From Actinoplanes xinjiangensis (lineage in GTDB: Bacteria; Actinomycetota; Actinomycetes; Mycobacteriales; Micromonosporaceae): a stretch of DNA of 64,000 nt. A program made the translations under genes and the position numbers. The notes under the pieces are model-generated. The model was given only the letters and a program-made list of their open reading frames with translations, made no database searches and was not told the origin of the DNA. The stretch lies in the NCBI RefSeq assembly GCF_003148685.1, contig NZ_QGGR01000006.1:310001-374000 (forward strand), read 5' to 3'. Shown here piece after piece: positions 48,842 to 57,318 of the stretch; position 1 is the stretch's first letter, and each line of letters begins with the position of its first letter.

Positions 48842-49741
48842 TCAGCCGGTGAGGACCGCGGTGAAGGCGGCGCGGACCCGGTCGCGCAGCCACGCGTGCG
48901 CCGGGTCGGTGTCGAAGCGCTGATGCCAGCCGCAGACGATCGGCGGCTTCGGCAGCTCGATCGGTAGCGGCACGGTGACCAGGCCGAACGCGTCGGCCAG
49001 CGGGCGCAGGGCCAGGGCCGGCGCGGTCAGCACGGCGTCGCTGCGGGAGACGGCGTGGGCGGCGGTCGCGGTGGCGGCGACGGCGGCGAGCACCCGCCGG
49101 TGCAGGCCGTGCTCCTCCAGGACGCCGTCGACCGGGTCGCTCAACCGGCCGCGGCGCGACACCAGCACGTGCGGCAGAGCCGCGAAAGCCTCGAGATCGA
49201 CCCCTGCGGCGTACGGATGACCGGCGCGCATGGCCACCACGAAGCGATCGTGGCCCACCACCTCGTGCCGGATCTCCGGCAGCGCCGGCACGGCGGACCC
49301 GATCTCCAGATCGACGCGCCCGTGCCGCAGTTCGTCGGTGTCGACGGCCGTCTCGGCCAGGAAGCGCAGCCGCACCCCCGGCGCGGACCCGGTGATGTCG
49401 GCCAGCAGGGCCGGAGCGAGTGCAGTGGCCAGCGCGTCGTGGCCCTGGAGCGTGAAGACCCGGTCCAGGCCGGCCAGGTCGAGATCCCGGCTCGGCGCGA
49501 GCACCTGCCGGCTCTGTCGCAGCAGTTCGCCGACCTGGTCGCGCACCGCCAGCGCATACGGCGTCGGGGTCATGGTGCGCCCGGTGCGGACCAGGATGTC
49601 GTCGCCGGTCAGCCGCCGCAGACGGCCCAGGCTGCGGCTGACCGCCGGCGACGACAGGCGCAGCCGCTGGGCCGCCCCGGTCACGCCGCCCTCCTGGAGG
49701 AGGGCGTCGAGCACCGTGAGCAGATTCAAGTCCAGTTGCAT
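48842..49741 (-). CDS. LysR family transcriptional regulator
   Basis: A 299-residue LysR protein. The N-terminal helix-turn-helix reads LNLLTVLDALLQEGGVTGAAQRLRLSSPAVSRSLGRLRRLTGDDILVRTGRTMTPT. The effector-binding domain includes FTLQGHDALAT, RFLAETAVDTDELRHGRVDLEIG and VVGHDRFVVAMRAGHP. It is divergent from an inositol-monophosphatase-like gene with a 66-base gap, the usual layout for a LysR protein and its target. Its ligand is unknown. The gene's 3' end sequence recurs in degenerate form downstream. Confidence 0.92.
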   Translation of the reverse strand: MQLDLNLLTVLDALLQEGGVTGAAQRLRLSSPAVSRSLGRLRRLTGDDILVRTGRTMTPTPYALAVRDQVGELLRQSRQVLAPSRDLDLAGLDRVFTLQGHDALATALAPALLADITGSAPGVRLRFLAETAVDTDELRHGRVDLEIGSAVPALPEIRHEVVGHDRFVVAMRAGHPYAAGVDLEAFAALPHVLVSRRGRLSDPVDGVLEEHGLHRRVLAAVAATATAAHAVSRSDAVLTAPALALRPLADAFGLVTVPLPIELPKPPIVCGWHQRFDTDPAHAWLRDRVRAAFTAVLTG

Positions 49742-49807
49742 GGCGGTAAATCCTACGCTAACAAGATTGCACTGGACTCAACTGTCCGGCGGCCGCAGAG
49801 TGGAGCC

Positions 49808-50590
49808 ATGACCACCGAACAACGACTTCTGACCGTCGTGACCGCCGCCGTCCGTGCTGCCGCCGCGCTGGTCACCCACCCGCCGGCGCCGCCGGTCACA
49901 CGGGCGGAACTCGTCGCCGCCCTGGCCGCCAACGACGACGCCGTCAGCGGTGTCCTCCGGCCGGCCCTCACCGCGGCACTGCCCGGCTCACGGTGGACCG
50001 CCGACGAGCACGGGTCCGGGCCGATGCCCACGGGTGACTGGTGGGTGGTCGATCCGGTCGGCGGCAACCTGAACGCGGTGCAGGGCATGCCGGACTGGAA
50101 CGTCGGCGTCAGCCTCGTCCGGGACGGGCGGCCGGTGCTGGCGGTGCTGCACATGCCGGTCGCCGGTGAGACGTTCACGGCCGTCGCGGGTCAGGGGGCG
50201 GCTGCGGACGGCGTACCGCTGAGGGTCTCCGCCAAGACCGACCTGGCGCTGGCGCTGACCGGAACCGGTCAGGCCCGGCCCGGCCGGGACGCCCCGGCCG
50301 CGGATCGTGCCGGTGCCGCCGTCGCGGCGATGATGCGGCACGCCCTGTACGTCCGCGCGTCGGTGCCGGTCGGGCATCAGCTGGCGCAGGTCGCGGCCGG
50401 GCGGATGGACCTGCACTGGCAGTTCGACAACCTGCGGTCGCACATCGCACCGGTGCTGCTCGTCCAGGAGGCCGGCGGCATCGTCACCGACTTCGACGGC
50501 AGGCCGTGGAACGTCACCGGCGACGGCTACCTCGCGGCGGCACCCGGCGTGCACGCGGCCGCCCTCGAGATCCTGCGGCCGCTGCGGTGA
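49808..50590 (+). CDS. Inositol-monophosphatase-like protein with altered metal motif
   Basis: A 260-residue protein of the IMPase/FBPase fold: DWWVVDPVGGNLNAVQGMPDWNVGVSLVRDGRPVLAVLHMP, RVSAKTDLALALTGTGQAR and the C-terminal FDNLRSHIAPVLLVQEAGGIVTDFDGRPW. The canonical metal-binding DPxDGTxN is DPVGGNLN, so the second aspartate is glycine; the upstream GEE is DEH, and the C-terminal WDxxA motif is FDNLR. Catalysis as a magnesium phosphatase may therefore be lost or changed. It faces a LysR regulator that probably controls it. Confidence 0.82.
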   Translation: MTTEQRLLTVVTAAVRAAAALVTHPPAPPVTRAELVAALAANDDAVSGVLRPALTAALPGSRWTADEHGSGPMPTGDWWVVDPVGGNLNAVQGMPDWNVGVSLVRDGRPVLAVLHMPVAGETFTAVAGQGAAADGVPLRVSAKTDLALALTGTGQARPGRDAPAADRAGAAVAAMMRHALYVRASVPVGHQLAQVAAGRMDLHWQFDNLRSHIAPVLLVQEAGGIVTDFDGRPWNVTGDGYLAAAPGVHAAALEILRPLR

Positions 50591-50684
50591 CCAGGATGGA
50601 GACGCATCGGCTCAGCGACGGAGTCTGCGACTCCGGCGACGCCTCGGCACCCTCGACCGTACCGGCTGCCCGTGGCCGGCGGCG

Positions 50685-51308
50685 GTGACCGGCGTGGAGA
50701 TCACTGTGCTGGGTGCCTCCGGGGCGACCGGGCTCGAGTTGACCCGCCAGGCTCTCGAGCGTGGGCACACCGTCGTCGCGGTCGCCCGTGACCCGCGCCG
50801 GATCGCCCTGCCGGAGACGGCGCGCCTGGTCCGTACCGCCGCCGACGTCCAGGACCCGGACGCCGTCGCCGCCGCCCTGCGCGGCCGGCGGATCGTGCTG
50901 TCCGGTCTCGGTGTCGCCAAGGGCGACCGGCCCGGTGTCCTGACCGCGGGAGCCCGGGCCGTCGCCGCCGCCCGCCCCGGCCGGATCGTCTGGCTCGGCG
51001 CGTTCGGTACCGGCGCGTCGGCGGCGGCGGCCGGCCCGCTCACCCGCACCCTGCTGCGGATGCTCGCGGACCGGGCCGACAAGGAGACCGCGGACGCGAT
51101 CATCCGGGACGCCGGCGGAACCGTCTTCCATGCGGGCCCGCTGTCGGACGGTCCGCCCGGCCCCGGCCGCCGCACCGTCGGGCTCGGGCAGGCACCCCGC
51201 CGGCTGTTCCCGGCACGGGTCAGCCGCGCCACGGTCGCCGCCGCGATGCTCGACGAGGCCGAGCGTCCCGGGTACGCCGGTGCCGTCGCCGTTCCGCTGC
51301 AACGCTGA
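50685..51308 (+). CDS. NAD(P)-binding atypical SDR (NmrA/YwnB-like)
   Basis: A 207-residue Rossmann protein. The cofactor motif is ITVLGASGATGLELTRQALERGHTVVAVARDP, followed by VLSGLGVAKGDRPGVL and RIVWLGAFGTG. There is no YxxxK pair; this is the small NAD(P)H-binding reductase group, often involved in redox sensing or flavin/biliverdin-type reduction. The GTG start at 50685 follows a 94-base gap after the phosphatase-like gene. Function is not known more precisely. Confidence 0.82.
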   Translation: MTGVEITVLGASGATGLELTRQALERGHTVVAVARDPRRIALPETARLVRTAADVQDPDAVAAALRGRRIVLSGLGVAKGDRPGVLTAGARAVAAARPGRIVWLGAFGTGASAAAAGPLTRTLLRMLADRADKETADAIIRDAGGTVFHAGPLSDGPPGPGRRTVGLGQAPRRLFPARVSRATVAAAMLDEAERPGYAGAVAVPLQR

Positions 51309-51323
51309 CTCCGACGGTACGGC

Positions 51324-51351
51324 TTGACGCATTCCGTTATCGGAATATGAT
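51324..51351 (+). promoter_or_regulatory. Promoter with overlapping ArsR operator, leaderless start
   Basis: TTGACG (51324-51329) and TATGAT (51346-51351), 16 bases apart, form a good sigma-70-type promoter. The spacer carries the perfect dyad ATTCCG-TTAT-CGGAAT (51331-51346). The expected transcript start falls at or next to the ATG at 51359. An ArsR dimer bound here would block RNA polymerase directly. Confidence 0.7.
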
Positions 51352-51358
51352 GGCTGCC

Positions 51359-51700
51359 ATGGCACGAGCAGCGACGACGTCGGACGCGTTCAACGCGATC
51401 GCCGAGCCGCAGCGCCGGGACATCCTGGCGCTGCTGCGGGCGGGGGAGTGGCCGGTCACCGACCTGGCCCAGGAGCTGGGGATGAGCCAGCCGCGGGCGT
51501 CCAAGCACCTGCGGGTGCTCCGCGAGGTGGGCCTGGTGCGCGTCCGCGAGTCGGGCAAGCAGCGCCTCTACGGTCTGGACGCCCGCGGGCTGCGGCCGAT
51601 CCACGAGTGGGTCGGCGGGTTCGAGCGGTTCTGGGCCGACAGCTTCGACCGGCTGGACGCCTATGTGCAGGACCTTCAGCAGACTCCCCGGGAGGATTGA
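51359..51700 (+). CDS. ArsR-family transcriptional regulator
   Basis: A 113-residue winged-helix repressor: AFNAIAEPQRRDILALLRAGEWPVTDLAQELGMSQPRASKHLRVLREVGLVRVRESGKQRLYGLD. No metal-binding cysteine motif is visible, so it belongs to the non-metal subgroup commonly paired with SRPBCC proteins. ATG codons at 51347 and 51350 lie inside the -10 box, so the 51359 start, probably leaderless, is preferred. The palindrome in its promoter suggests autoregulation of the arsR-SRPBCC-RibD-like operon. Confidence 0.9.
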   Translation: MARAATTSDAFNAIAEPQRRDILALLRAGEWPVTDLAQELGMSQPRASKHLRVLREVGLVRVRESGKQRLYGLDARGLRPIHEWVGGFERFWADSFDRLDAYVQDLQQTPRED

Positions 51701-51703
51701 TCG

Positions 51704-52177
51704 ATGACAGGGCAGGACACGCGGACGGCCGACCGGGAGATCGTCGTCTCCCGGATCATCGGCGCACCGCCGGAGCTGGTCTTCACGGCGTTCACCGAGG
51801 TCCGGCACCTGTCGCGGTGGTGGGGCCCGGAGGGGTTCACCACCACGACGGCGTCGTTCGGCTTCCACGTCGGCGGCGTCTGGGAGTTCGTGATGCACGG
51901 GCCGGACGGCACCGACTACCCGGAGTGGATCACCTGGACCGAGATCGTCCCACCGGAACGGATCGTCCTGCTGCACGGTGAGTCGGCCGGCGACCCGAAC
52001 GCCTTCGAGTCGATCCTCACCTTCGAGCCGGACGGCGCGGCGACCCGGCTCGTGATGCGCACCGTCTTCCCGACCAGAGAGCTGCGCGACGAGGCGGCCG
52101 AGAAGTATCACGCGATCGAGGGTGGGCGGCAGACCCTGAGCAATCTGGACACCTACGTCACCGGGGCTCTGCTCTGA
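51704..52177 (+). CDS. SRPBCC (AHSA1/START-like) family protein
   Basis: A 157-residue START-like fold protein of the AHSA1 group: REIVVSRIIGAPPELVFTAFTEVRHLSRWWGPEGFTTTTASFGFHVGGVWEFVMHGPDGTDYPEWITWTEIVPPERIVL. It ends with the expected long C-terminal helix (EKYHAIEGGRQTLSNLDTYV). These proteins bind hydrophobic small molecules, and their ligands are mostly unknown. It begins 3 bases after the ArsR gene and shares one base with the next gene, in a very common ArsR-SRPBCC operon arrangement. Confidence 0.9.
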   Translation: MTGQDTRTADREIVVSRIIGAPPELVFTAFTEVRHLSRWWGPEGFTTTTASFGFHVGGVWEFVMHGPDGTDYPEWITWTEIVPPERIVLLHGESAGDPNAFESILTFEPDGAATRLVMRTVFPTRELRDEAAEKYHAIEGGRQTLSNLDTYVTGALL

Positions 52178-52845
52178 TGGCCGGCAGGGTCTTCTTCAGC
52201 GTGTCGATGTCCCTGGACGGCTACGTCGCGCCCGAGCCGGTGACCACCGTCGACGACATCTTCGCCCCCGAGAATCGCGACGACCCGGAGGTGCGGCGCT
52301 GGATGGGGCAGTGGATGGAGCTCCAGCAGTGGATCTTCCCGCTGCGGTTCTTCCGGGAGAACCTCAAGTTCGGCCCCGGCGGCGAGGAGGGAGTCGCCGA
52401 CGACATCGCCCGGGAGACGTTCGAGCGCACCGGTGCGAGCGTCATGGGCCGGCGCATGTTCGATCTCGGCGAGCGGTCCTGGCCGGAGGAGGCGCCCTTC
52501 CACACCCCGGTCTTCGTCGTGACCCACCGCGGCCGCGACCCGTGGGAGCGGCCCGGCGGGACCACCTTCCACTTCGTCACCGACGGCATCGAGGCGGCGC
52601 TCGACCGGGCCCGTGAGGCGGCCGGCGACCGCGACGTCCGCCTCGCCGGCGGCGGCACCACGATCCTCCGGTACGTCAACGCCGGCCTGGTCGACGAGTT
52701 CACCGTCGCGGTGTCGCCCGTGCTCTTCGGCGCCGGCACCCGCCTCTTCGAGGGCGTCGACGCGTCCCGGGTGGCGCTGGAGCCGATCCGTTCCGAGCCG
52801 TCGTCGCGGACCACCCACCTGACCTACGCCGTGCACCGCAGGTAG
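52177..52845 (+). CDS. Dihydrofolate-reductase-like (RibD C-terminal) family protein
   Basis: A 222-residue DHFR-fold protein: RVFFSVSMSLDGYVAPE, GASVMGRRMFDLGERSW, PVFVVTHRGRDPWERPGGTTFHFVTDGIEAALDRAREAAGDRDVRLAGGGTTILRYVNAGLVDEFTVAVSPVLFGAGTRLF. It is related to the RibD reductase domain, and the NADPH-binding GGG loop is present. It is a stand-alone member, so a riboflavin role is unlikely; it may reduce an unidentified small molecule. The ATG shares a base with the SRPBCC stop. Confidence 0.9.
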   Translation: MAGRVFFSVSMSLDGYVAPEPVTTVDDIFAPENRDDPEVRRWMGQWMELQQWIFPLRFFRENLKFGPGGEEGVADDIARETFERTGASVMGRRMFDLGERSWPEEAPFHTPVFVVTHRGRDPWERPGGTTFHFVTDGIEAALDRAREAAGDRDVRLAGGGTTILRYVNAGLVDEFTVAVSPVLFGAGTRLFEGVDASRVALEPIRSEPSSRTTHLTYAVHRR

Positions 52846-52896
52846 CCGGCCTGCGGCCGGGGCCCAGGGACGCCGGCGGTGACGGAGACTGGCGGG

Positions 52897-53484
52897 GTGA
52901 ACGAGCAGACCCGCGGTGTCATCCTCTACGGGGTCGGCGTGGAGGCCGTCGCCGCGGCGTTGCACGACCTCGACCCCCGCTATGTCCCGAGCGGCGACGG
53001 CGACAACGGCCCGGCGCCGGGGTCGGGTCAGGTGCCGGTCGTGTGCCGTCGGCGCGGCCCGGAGGCGGATGCGGTCAGGGTTGCCACGCCGGACGTCGCG
53101 TGGCTGGTGGTCGAGTTGTACCGGCCGGGAGTCGAGGTGGAACCCGCCCACGACGTGGGGCTGTGGCTCAACACCTCCCGGGCCGGTCCTCCGCGGGCGG
53201 CCCGGGCGATCGACCAGCCCGATCTCGTGACGTGGTACGAGGTCACCGATCCACCTCGCGTCGTCACGACGGACGGCGGGCCCGTCGCGGACGACTACGG
53301 CAACATCAGGATCGTCGTACCGGAGGGGAACCGGTCGGTGGCGCACGCGGTCCGGTCGGGTGGAGCGCCACCGCCGTGCCTGCCGCCCGAGGCGGACCTG
53401 ATCATGCCGACGCATGATCTGTGGATGCTCCTGGAACCCGGGACGACGAGGATGTGCCGGTCCTGCCTCGATCGGCACAGGTGA
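52897..53484 (+). CDS. Uncharacterised protein with C-terminal Cys pair
   Basis: About 195 residues that I do not recognise. The sequence has alternating hydrophobic strands (GVILYGVGVEAVAAALHDLDPRY; WLVVELYRPGVEVEPAHDVGLWLN; DLVTWYEVTDPPRVVT) and ends PEADLIMPTHDLWMLLEPGTTRMCRSCLDRHR, with a C-x-x-C pair that could bind metal. No signal peptide or membrane helix. GTG at 52897 is preferred; a GTG at 52879 is also open. It stands alone between the RibD-like operon and a secreted esterase gene. Confidence 0.6.
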   Translation: MNEQTRGVILYGVGVEAVAAALHDLDPRYVPSGDGDNGPAPGSGQVPVVCRRRGPEADAVRVATPDVAWLVVELYRPGVEVEPAHDVGLWLNTSRAGPPRAARAIDQPDLVTWYEVTDPPRVVTTDGGPVADDYGNIRIVVPEGNRSVAHAVRSGGAPPPCLPPEADLIMPTHDLWMLLEPGTTRMCRSCLDRHR

Positions 53485-53632
53485 CGTCCACCGGCGTGCG
53501 ACCGTCCGGAGCCGGCCGCAGGCGATCCGCGTTGCGTCCCGTTGACCGATCCGGCTTTCGCTGAACGCGTACAAATGATAGACATGTGTTGATGTAAAGA
53601 AGTCGCAACGTACGCGAAACCTTGGAGCCTGC

Positions 53633-54874
53633 ATGGCTACTCCGGTCAACCGCCGTACCGTTCTCGCGGCAGGTCTGTCCCTGCCCCTCGCCGCCCGCGC
53701 CCCCGGCAGGCCGGGGGCGAAGGTGGGGTTCACTCTCGACGCGCGGGTGCTCGACGGCGGCGAGCAGGTCGTCTCGCTCACCCTGGACACCGCCCGGCTG
53801 GGGATCGACCCGTCCTCCCTGACGCCCGGCACCTTCGCCGTGCACGCCCGGGCCACCAGCCCGATTCCCATCGCCCCCGGGGATCTGATCTTCAGCGAGT
53901 ACGACGTGGACCGCACGGTCACCGCCGCCCGGCTCGATCGTCGCGGTGACATCGTGCTCGATCTGGCCCACGCCGAAGGGCAGGTGGGCGGCGGCACCCT
54001 CGGCTACATCGTCAGCCGCAGCCGTAACGTACGACTGGACCTCGACTACACGATCACGCAGAACGCCCCGCTGCTGCGGCGCGACGGGCGCCCGGTTCCG
54101 ATCGCCGCCTTCGTTCAGGGTGGGCTGGCCAACCCCGAGGTGGACGCGTTCAGCCACCACGTCTCCGGCTCGGGCATGAAGTACCGGCTGTTCACGCCGC
54201 ACGGGCACGGCGGCCGGGGTGGGCGTCCCCTCATCGTCTGGCTGCACGGCGGGGGAGAGGGTGCCTCCCTGCCGGACGGCTACTACGACAACGAGACGAC
54301 ACTGCGGGCCAACCGGGGTGCGCTGGGCTTCGCCACCCGCGAGGCGCAGCGGATCTTCTCCGGCGCCTACGTGGTGGCTCCGCAGAGCACCTCGTTCTGG
54401 ATGGCGGACGGCCCCGGGTTCGCGCCGCTCATCGAGGAGATCATCACGGATCTGGTACGCCGTCACCCGATTGACCGGCGGCGCATCTACGTCGCGGGGT
54501 GCAGCAACGGCGGATACATGAGCCTGAAGATGACCACCACGTACCCCCGCCTGTTCGCCGCGTCGGTGCCGGTCTGCGGCGTCGTCGCGTCGCTGCAGCC
54601 GGGCGGCCCGCGGCTGATCACCGACGCCGAGCTCGCCGGGATCACCACTCCCACCTGGCTGGTCACCTCCCGCGACGACACGACGGTGCCGCCGGAGCCG
54701 AACACGATCCACGCCCACGACCTGATCCCCGGCTCGCTGATGACGCTCTACGACCAGGTGGTCTGGAACGGCTACCGGTTCAACGGGCACTTCTCGTGGA
54801 TCTATCTGGGCCGCAACGACCCGAGCGTGGACGGCACGCACGTCTGGCAGTGGATGGCCCGCCGGCGCCGCTGA
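53633..54874 (+). CDS. Tat-exported alpha/beta-hydrolase (PHB-depolymerase/feruloyl-esterase-like)
   Basis: A 413-residue protein. The N-terminus RRTVLAAGLSLPLAARA is a short Tat-type signal. An N-terminal Ig-like beta domain (about 30-165) precedes an alpha/beta-hydrolase domain: oxyanion region LIVWLHGGGEG, nucleophile elbow YVAGCSNGGYMSL, acidic region LVTSRDDTTVPPEPN and a late histidine (FNGHFSW or DGTHVWQW). The architecture resembles secreted polyester/feruloyl esterases with an Esterase-Ig-like N-domain. Substrate not determined. It is convergent with a truncated SDR remnant. Confidence 0.82.
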   Translation: MATPVNRRTVLAAGLSLPLAARAPGRPGAKVGFTLDARVLDGGEQVVSLTLDTARLGIDPSSLTPGTFAVHARATSPIPIAPGDLIFSEYDVDRTVTAARLDRRGDIVLDLAHAEGQVGGGTLGYIVSRSRNVRLDLDYTITQNAPLLRRDGRPVPIAAFVQGGLANPEVDAFSHHVSGSGMKYRLFTPHGHGGRGGRPLIVWLHGGGEGASLPDGYYDNETTLRANRGALGFATREAQRIFSGAYVVAPQSTSFWMADGPGFAPLIEEIITDLVRRHPIDRRRIYVAGCSNGGYMSLKMTTTYPRLFAASVPVCGVVASLQPGGPRLITDAELAGITTPTWLVTSRDDTTVPPEPNTIHAHDLIPGSLMTLYDQVVWNGYRFNGHFSWIYLGRNDPSVDGTHVWQWMARRRR

Positions 54875-54888
54875 CCGGTGGGGTGCGG

Positions 54889-55200
54889 TCAGGCGGCGCC
54901 GCCGTTGGCGTAGAGGACCTGGCCGTTGATCCACCGGCCGGGGCCGGCGACGAACGCGGTCACCTCGGCGATGTCCTCCGGGGTGCCCAGGCGCTGCATC
55001 GGGTTGAGGCTCGCGATGTGCTCGACGACCTGCTCGCTCTTGCCCTCGAAGAACAGCGGCGTGGCGGTCGGCCCCGGCGCGACGGTGTTGACGGTGATGT
55101 CCCGGCCGCGCAGCTCGCGGGCCAGGATCAGGGTCATCGCCTCGACGGCGCCCTTGGACGCGGCATACGCCCTCGACGGCGCCCGGTAGCGGACGCGGGT
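54889..55200 (-). pseudogene. C-terminal remnant of an SDR oxidoreductase
   Basis: Reading from about 55170 the frame encodes AYAASKGAVEAMTLILARE, then DITVNTVAPGPTATPLFFEGKS, RLGTPEDIAEVTAFVAGP and WINGQVLYANGG. This is the second half of a classical SDR including the YxxxK motif. The cofactor-binding TGxxxGxG half and the catalytic serine are absent: the homology breaks off and the M28 peptidase stop lies at 55203. The frame upstream is only a shadow of the peptidase gene. An old deletion probably removed the 5' half. Confidence 0.75.
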
Positions 55201-55202
55201 GG

Positions 55203-56552
55203 TCAGCCGGCCGGTCTCGGGGCGGCGACCGGGCTCCGGTGGCCGGTGGTGTCGACGGCCCGTACGCCGAAGAAGACGTTGTCCTTGGAGAGGTCGACGG
55301 TGACCGTGCCGACCTTGCCGACCGGCAGTGAGTGCTGCCAGTCCGGTGCGGTGGTCTCGCGCCACACCACCTCGTATCCGGCGAGGTCCGGCTCGGTGCC
55401 GACCTGCCAGCGCAGGGTGGTCGCGTTGGTCAGCTGGGTGGTGTCGACGACCACGCCCTTCGGGGTTCCCGGGGCCTGTGCCAGCGACCAGAGCGCCGTC
55501 GCGTTGACCCGGGCCACCCGGGCGATGTATGCGAAGTCGCAGAACTCCGGCAGGTCGCCGTACTGGATGCCGTTCTCCACCCGTACGTCCTGGTGTTCGT
55601 GGTCGAAGTTCTCCCGGGGCTCGGTGAAGCGGGCCGCCGGGTAGCCGCGCAGCAGGAACGAGATGTGGTCGCTGCCGCGCAGGTAGCGGTCGCGGCGCCA
55701 GACGACGCGGACGTCCATGCCGGCCGGCTCGACGTCCTTGACGAAGCGGCCCAGCTGGCGCGACGGGCCGTCGTTCTCGCCGCCGACGCTTCTGCGGGTG
55801 TTGGCCTCGGCGGTGGTCTCCGAGGTGGGCACACCCTCGACGAACAGGCGGACGGTACGCGGGTCGTCGCGGGTGCCGTCGTGGGCGTCGCCGGTGCCGA
55901 CGATGTCGTTGCTGAACATCGCCTGGATGTCGGCGCCGGCGTCCCGGTACCGCTGAGCCATGTGGTCGGAGCCGTAGAGTCCCTGCTCCTCGCCCGCGAC
56001 CGCGGCGAACACCAGCGTCGACTCCGGTGCGCGGGTGGCCAGGACCCGGGCCAGCTCCATGATCACGGCCACCCCGGACGCGTCGTCGTCGGCGCCGGGG
56101 GCGTCCTTGACGGCGTCCATGACGTCGGTGACCCGCGAGTCGTAGTGGCCGGTGACCACGTAGATCCGTTCGGGGGTGACGCTGCCGCGCAGGGTGGCGA
56201 TGACGTTGGTGATCCGGGTCGGGGCCGGGATGCGCGGCGAGACCGGCTGGATGAACGACTGGAGCTCGACGGTCATCCGGCCGCCACTGGCCGCGGCGTG
56301 GCGCTGGAGTTCGGCGAGGATCCAGTCGCGGGCGGCGCCGATGCCGCGGACAGGGTCGTCCTGCGACGACAGGGTGTGCCGGGTGCCGAAGGAGACCAGT
56401 CTGCGGACGATCGCCTCGATCCGTACCGGGTCGATCTCCTTGAGGATCCTCCGCAGTTCCCGGTCGGGTGCGGTGGCTCGGGCCGGTGCGGGGACGGCGA
56501 CGCCGGCGGCTGTCGCCGCACCCGCCACCAGAAGAGTGCGCCTCGTGGACAT
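55203..56552 (-). CDS. Exported M28-family zinc peptidase
   Basis: A 449-residue protein with a Tat-like signal (STRRTLLVAGAATAAGVAVPAPARA). The M28 domain shows the zinc ligands and catalytic residues in order: VVTGHYDSRVTD, APGADDDASGVAVIMELA, FAAVAGEEQGLYGSDHMA, MFSNDIVGTGD and GSDHISFLLRGYPAARFTE. A C-terminal fibronectin-like segment follows (LRWQVGTEPDLAGYEVVWRE). It should be a secreted aminopeptidase. The ATG at 56552 is chosen because the signal peptide begins there. Its stop adjoins the SDR remnant. Confidence 0.92.
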   Translation of the reverse strand: MSTRRTLLVAGAATAAGVAVPAPARATAPDRELRRILKEIDPVRIEAIVRRLVSFGTRHTLSSQDDPVRGIGAARDWILAELQRHAAASGGRMTVELQSFIQPVSPRIPAPTRITNVIATLRGSVTPERIYVVTGHYDSRVTDVMDAVKDAPGADDDASGVAVIMELARVLATRAPESTLVFAAVAGEEQGLYGSDHMAQRYRDAGADIQAMFSNDIVGTGDAHDGTRDDPRTVRLFVEGVPTSETTAEANTRRSVGGENDGPSRQLGRFVKDVEPAGMDVRVVWRRDRYLRGSDHISFLLRGYPAARFTEPRENFDHEHQDVRVENGIQYGDLPEFCDFAYIARVARVNATALWSLAQAPGTPKGVVVDTTQLTNATTLRWQVGTEPDLAGYEVVWRETTAPDWQHSLPVGKVGTVTVDLSKDNVFFGVRAVDTTGHRSPVAAPRPAG

Positions 56553-56643
56553 GCGGCCCACTGTTCTCCACCCGGCCGCACATGTCCATGTCTGTCGATG
56601 TCTCGGCTTGTTTCGGTGCCCGCCGCCGGGGAATCCGACAGCC

Positions 56644-57318
56644 ATGACCGAATTCGTGCTGGTTCCCGGGGCCTGGCACGGCGGCTGGTGGTACGACCCG
56701 GTCGTCGAGGCCCTCACCACCCGCGGACACCGGGCCCGTGCGGTGACCCTCGCCGGTCTCGCGGACACCGCCGAGGAGCACCTGGTCACGCTGGAGACCC
56801 ACATCGACCAGGTGGCCGCGCTGATCACCGGGCCGGTGGTCCTGGTCGGCCACAGCTACGGCGGCATGGTCGTCACCGCGGTCGCCGACCGGGTGCCGCA
56901 CCTGGTGCGGGCGCTGGTGATGCTCGACGCCGACGTTCCCGACGACGGCGACTCGTGCTGGTCACTGGCCCCGCCCGCGATCCGCGACTCGCTGATCGAG
57001 GGCGCCGGCGACGACGGCCTGACCGTCGCCCCACTGCCGTTCTTCGACGACCGGGCCCGCCCGCACCCGCTGGCCACCCTCATTCAGCGGGTGTACCTGA
57101 CCGGCGCCTGGAAGCAGGTCCCGGAGAAGGTCTTCGCGGCCGCCACGGACACCCCCGGCGGACTGCAGGCCCCAGCGTCGACGGCGAAGGTCCGCGACGA
57201 CCCGGCGTGGCGCTACGAGGAGTGGCCCACCAGCCACAACGTCCTCCGCGACGGCCCGGACCGGGTGGTCGGCCTGCTGCTCTCGCTCTCCGTCGCGGCG
57301 CGGTCCGCTACCCGGTGA
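56644..57318 (+). CDS. Alpha/beta hydrolase (salicylate-esterase/hydroxynitrile-lyase-like group)
   Basis: A 224-residue alpha/beta hydrolase: FVLVPGAWHGGWWYDPVVEAL (HGGWW oxyanion region), the nucleophile elbow VVLVGHSYGGMVVTAVAD, the catalytic-acid region MLDADVPDDGDSC and the histidine in WPTSHNVLRDGPDR. The general shape fits the MES/HNL-like hydrolases common in actinomycetes. Substrate unknown. It is divergent from the M28 peptidase, and its 3' end overlaps the convergent IniC-like gene by 11 bases. Confidence 0.88.
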   Translation: MTEFVLVPGAWHGGWWYDPVVEALTTRGHRARAVTLAGLADTAEEHLVTLETHIDQVAALITGPVVLVGHSYGGMVVTAVADRVPHLVRALVMLDADVPDDGDSCWSLAPPAIRDSLIEGAGDDGLTVAPLPFFDDRARPHPLATLIQRVYLTGAWKQVPEKVFAAATDTPGGLQAPASTAKVRDDPAWRYEEWPTSHNVLRDGPDRVVGLLLSLSVAARSATR

